Assembly (NCBI RefSeq): GCF_004355005.1
Contig: NZ_SMSJ01000001.1
Span: forward strand, 124,001-188,000
DNA from: Dankookia rubra
GTDB taxonomy: Bacteria > Pseudomonadota > Alphaproteobacteria > Acetobacterales > Acetobacteraceae
DNA: 64,000 bases
Direction of reading: 5' to 3'
A program made the translations under genes and the position numbers. This document shows positions 62,634-64,000 of this stretch, piece after piece; the stretch's first letter is position 1, and each line of letters opens with the position of its first letter. The notes under the pieces are model-generated. The model was not told the DNA's origin. It worked only from the letters and a program-made list of their open reading frames with translations, and did no database searches.

Positions 62634-63505
62634 TGCCGGGCAGCGTCCTCGTCACCGGCGGCAGCGGCAAGGCCGGCCGGGCGATCATCCGCGAGCTGCT
62701 GGCGCATGGCCATGCCGTGATGAACGTGGACGCCGCCCCGCCGCCCGAGCCGCTGTGCCACTTCATGAAGGCCGACCTGAACTCCTTCGGGGAGGCGGTG
62801 GAATGCGTGCAGCGGATGGCCGGCACGCTGGACCGTCGGCGCGACCCGCTGGCGAGGCCCTTCGCCGTGGTGCACATGGCCGGCATCCCGGCGCCGGGCC
62901 TCGCGCCGGATGCGGTCACCGTGCGGAACAATGTCATGACCACCTGGAACATCTTCTCCGCCGCCACGCTGGCGGGGGTGGAACGCGTGGTCTGGGCCTC
63001 GTCGGAAACCGCCTATGGCCTGCCGCTGACCCGCAGCCCGCCGCTCTTCGCCCCGGTGACGGAGGAGCATCCGCTGGTTCCCGAAAGCGGCTATGCCCTG
63101 GCCAAGGTGCTGTGCGAGCGGATGGCGGAGGAGATGCACCGCTGGAACCCCGGCACCCGCTTCACCGCCTTGCGCATCTCCAACATCCTCGAGCCGGCGG
63201 ACTATGCGCTGATCCCCGGCTACCAGGACGACGCGACGCTGCGACGCTGGAACATGTGGTCCTGGGTGGATGCGCGCGACGTGGCGCAGGCGGCGCGGCT
63301 GGCGCTCGAGGCGGAGGTTGCGGGCTGCGAGGCCTTCACCATCGCCGCCGCCGACACGATCATGCGCCGGCCGAGCCGCGACCTGATGGCCGAGCATTTC
63401 CCCGGCGTGCCGATCCGCGGCGAGCTGGCCGAGCACGGCACGCTGCTGAGCATCGAGAAGGCGAAGCGCGTGCTGGGCTACCATCCGCGGCATAGCTGGC
63501 GCTGA
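62633..63505 (+). CDS. NAD-dependent epimerase/dehydratase family (extended SDR)
   Basis: 290 residues. The Rossmann motif is VLVTGGSGKAGRAIIRELL. VVHMAGIPAPG is the NNAG-like element, VWASSETAYGLPL has the active-site Ser, and SGYALAKVLCERMAEEMHRW has the Y-x3-K pair. The C-terminal segment SWVDARDVAQAARLALEAEVAGCEAFTIAAADTIM is family-typical. It is short compared with true sugar-nucleotide epimerases and closer to uronate-dehydrogenase-like SDRs. It oxidises or isomerises an unidentified sugar or hydroxy acid. Coupled to the preceding hydrolase gene by a one-base overlap. Confidence 0.9.
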   Translation: MPGSVLVTGGSGKAGRAIIRELLAHGHAVMNVDAAPPPEPLCHFMKADLNSFGEAVECVQRMAGTLDRRRDPLARPFAVVHMAGIPAPGLAPDAVTVRNNVMTTWNIFSAATLAGVERVVWASSETAYGLPLTRSPPLFAPVTEEHPLVPESGYALAKVLCERMAEEMHRWNPGTRFTALRISNILEPADYALIPGYQDDATLRRWNMWSWVDARDVAQAARLALEAEVAGCEAFTIAAADTIMRRPSRDLMAEHFPGVPIRGELAEHGTLLSIEKAKRVLGYHPRHSWR

Positions 63506-63526
63506 GGCGGATCGCCGCGGGGCGGC

Positions 63527-63561
63527 GGTGCCCGGCGGCATGATGCCGCGTCCCGGGCACC
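63527..63561 (+). terminator. Hairpin after the epimerase gene
   Basis: A nested stem: GGTGCCCGG (63527-63535) pairs with CCGGGCACC (63553-63561), and inside it CGGCAT-G-ATGCCG (63536-63548) forms a second stem. It lies 21 nt after the stop and should end the hydrolase-epimerase transcript. No U-tract. Confidence 0.55.
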
Positions 63562-63667
63562 AGGCCGGAGCGGCGCGCCGGACCGGAAGTTCGGCACGCC
63601 GATCCAGCAACCCGGCGCCCCGCGGCGCGCTTTCCGGCCGGAGTGGAAACGGCGGGGAGGCGGGCGC

Positions 63668-64000
63668 ATGCAAGGAACCCTCGGGCGGCACCTGCCCTGG
63701 GTGCTGATCGGCCTGATCGGCGCCGCCGCGCTCGCCATCATCGCCACGGCCCGCGGCGAGCCGGTCGGCGCCATGTGGGTCGTCGCCGCCGCCGTCTCGG
63801 TCTACCTGATCGCCTATCGCTATTACGCCCGCTTCATCGCCGACCGCGTCATGCGGCTGGACCCGCGGCGGCCGACGCCGGCGGTGCGGCGCAACGACGG
63901 GCTGGACTACGTGCCGACCGACCGCACCGTGCTGTTCGGCCACCACTTCGCCGCCATCGCCGGCGCCGGGCCGCTGGTCGGGCCGGTGCTGGCGGCGCAG
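63668..64000 (+). CDS. cstA: Carbon starvation protein A (N-terminal part, runs off the window)
   Basis: 111 codons are visible from the ATG at 63668, with a GGGGAGG SD. Two transmembrane helices ([40 protein letters not shown]) are followed by the CstA hallmark [35 protein letters not shown]. CstA is a peptide/pyruvate transporter of the inner membrane induced by carbon starvation. The rest of the gene lies past the right edge. Confidence 0.93.
   Translation, partial: MQGTLGRHLPWVLIGLIGAAALAIIATARGEPVGAMWVVAAAVSVYLIAYRYYARFIADRVMRLDPRRPTPAVRRNDGLDYVPTDRTVLFGHHFAAIAGAGPLVGPVLAAQ

Overview
The window is very G+C-rich DNA (about 70% by eye), densely packed on both strands, with many ATGA/TGATG gene overlaps. 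Gene content suggests an alphaproteobacterium, most likely a Roseomonas-like member of the Acetobacteraceae. The pointers are four orphan TctC/Bug solute receptors, a HisZ-PurA pair, the Mla lipid-transport proteins and a gum-type exopolysaccharide locus. The genus is an inference; no rRNA or other taxonomic marker is present. No tRNA, rRNA or CRISPR array was seen.

Region 1 (1-15.4 kb) is an exopolysaccharide (EPS) locus. It holds a WecG/GumM-type glycosyltransferase (cut by the window edge), an outer-membrane beta-barrel, an O-antigen-ligase/Wzy-like polymerase, two acyltransferases, GalE, a Wzc/GumC-type tyrosine autokinase and a Wza/GumB-type export lipoprotein. A MepA murein endopeptidase sits at its end. 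Embedded in it are a PrtD/PrsD-PrtE/PrsE type I secretion pair, two small unknown proteins and a GH5-like glycanase. This recalls rhizobial PrsDE systems, which export EPS-trimming enzymes.

Region 2 (15.4-31 kb) holds a P450/2Fe-2S ferredoxin/solute-binding protein operon, divergent from an alpha/beta-hydrolase and a luciferase-like monooxygenase: a plausible oxidative catabolic module. The conserved yfgM-bamB-der operon follows, then an ACMSD-like amidohydrolase, an MpaB-type oxygenase, aminopeptidase P, a DUF1127 protein and an MFS permease.

Region 3 (30-49 kb) is mostly core: pentapeptide protein-uvrD-prmA, metF, mlaA-mlaC, a patatin phospholipase, ettA and leuC-leuD. Orphan TctC receptors are interspersed, two in tandem and one coupled to leuD. 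A membrane permease gene (34.07-34.99 kb) is broken by three frameshifts. A palindromic operator-like site overlaps a good promoter in front of mlaA.

Region 4 (49-57 kb) is the most disturbed. A compact operon (carboxymuconolactone decarboxylase-like protein, HIBADH-family dehydrogenase, small ORF, AHL-lactonase-like hydrolase) is followed by a gene-poor stretch and a strikingly AT-rich methyltransferase with its own sigma70-like promoter. Next come an intact IS5-family element, a decayed second IS5-type transposase, DoxX, a fasciclin gene with an in-frame stop, and a lipase.

Region 5 (57-64 kb) returns to housekeeping: hisZ-purA, an HAD phosphatase, a DUF1194 von Willebrand-like protein, an alpha/beta-hydrolase-epimerase pair and the start of cstA. 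Several hairpins between or behind genes look like intrinsic-type terminators, though without clear U-tracts.
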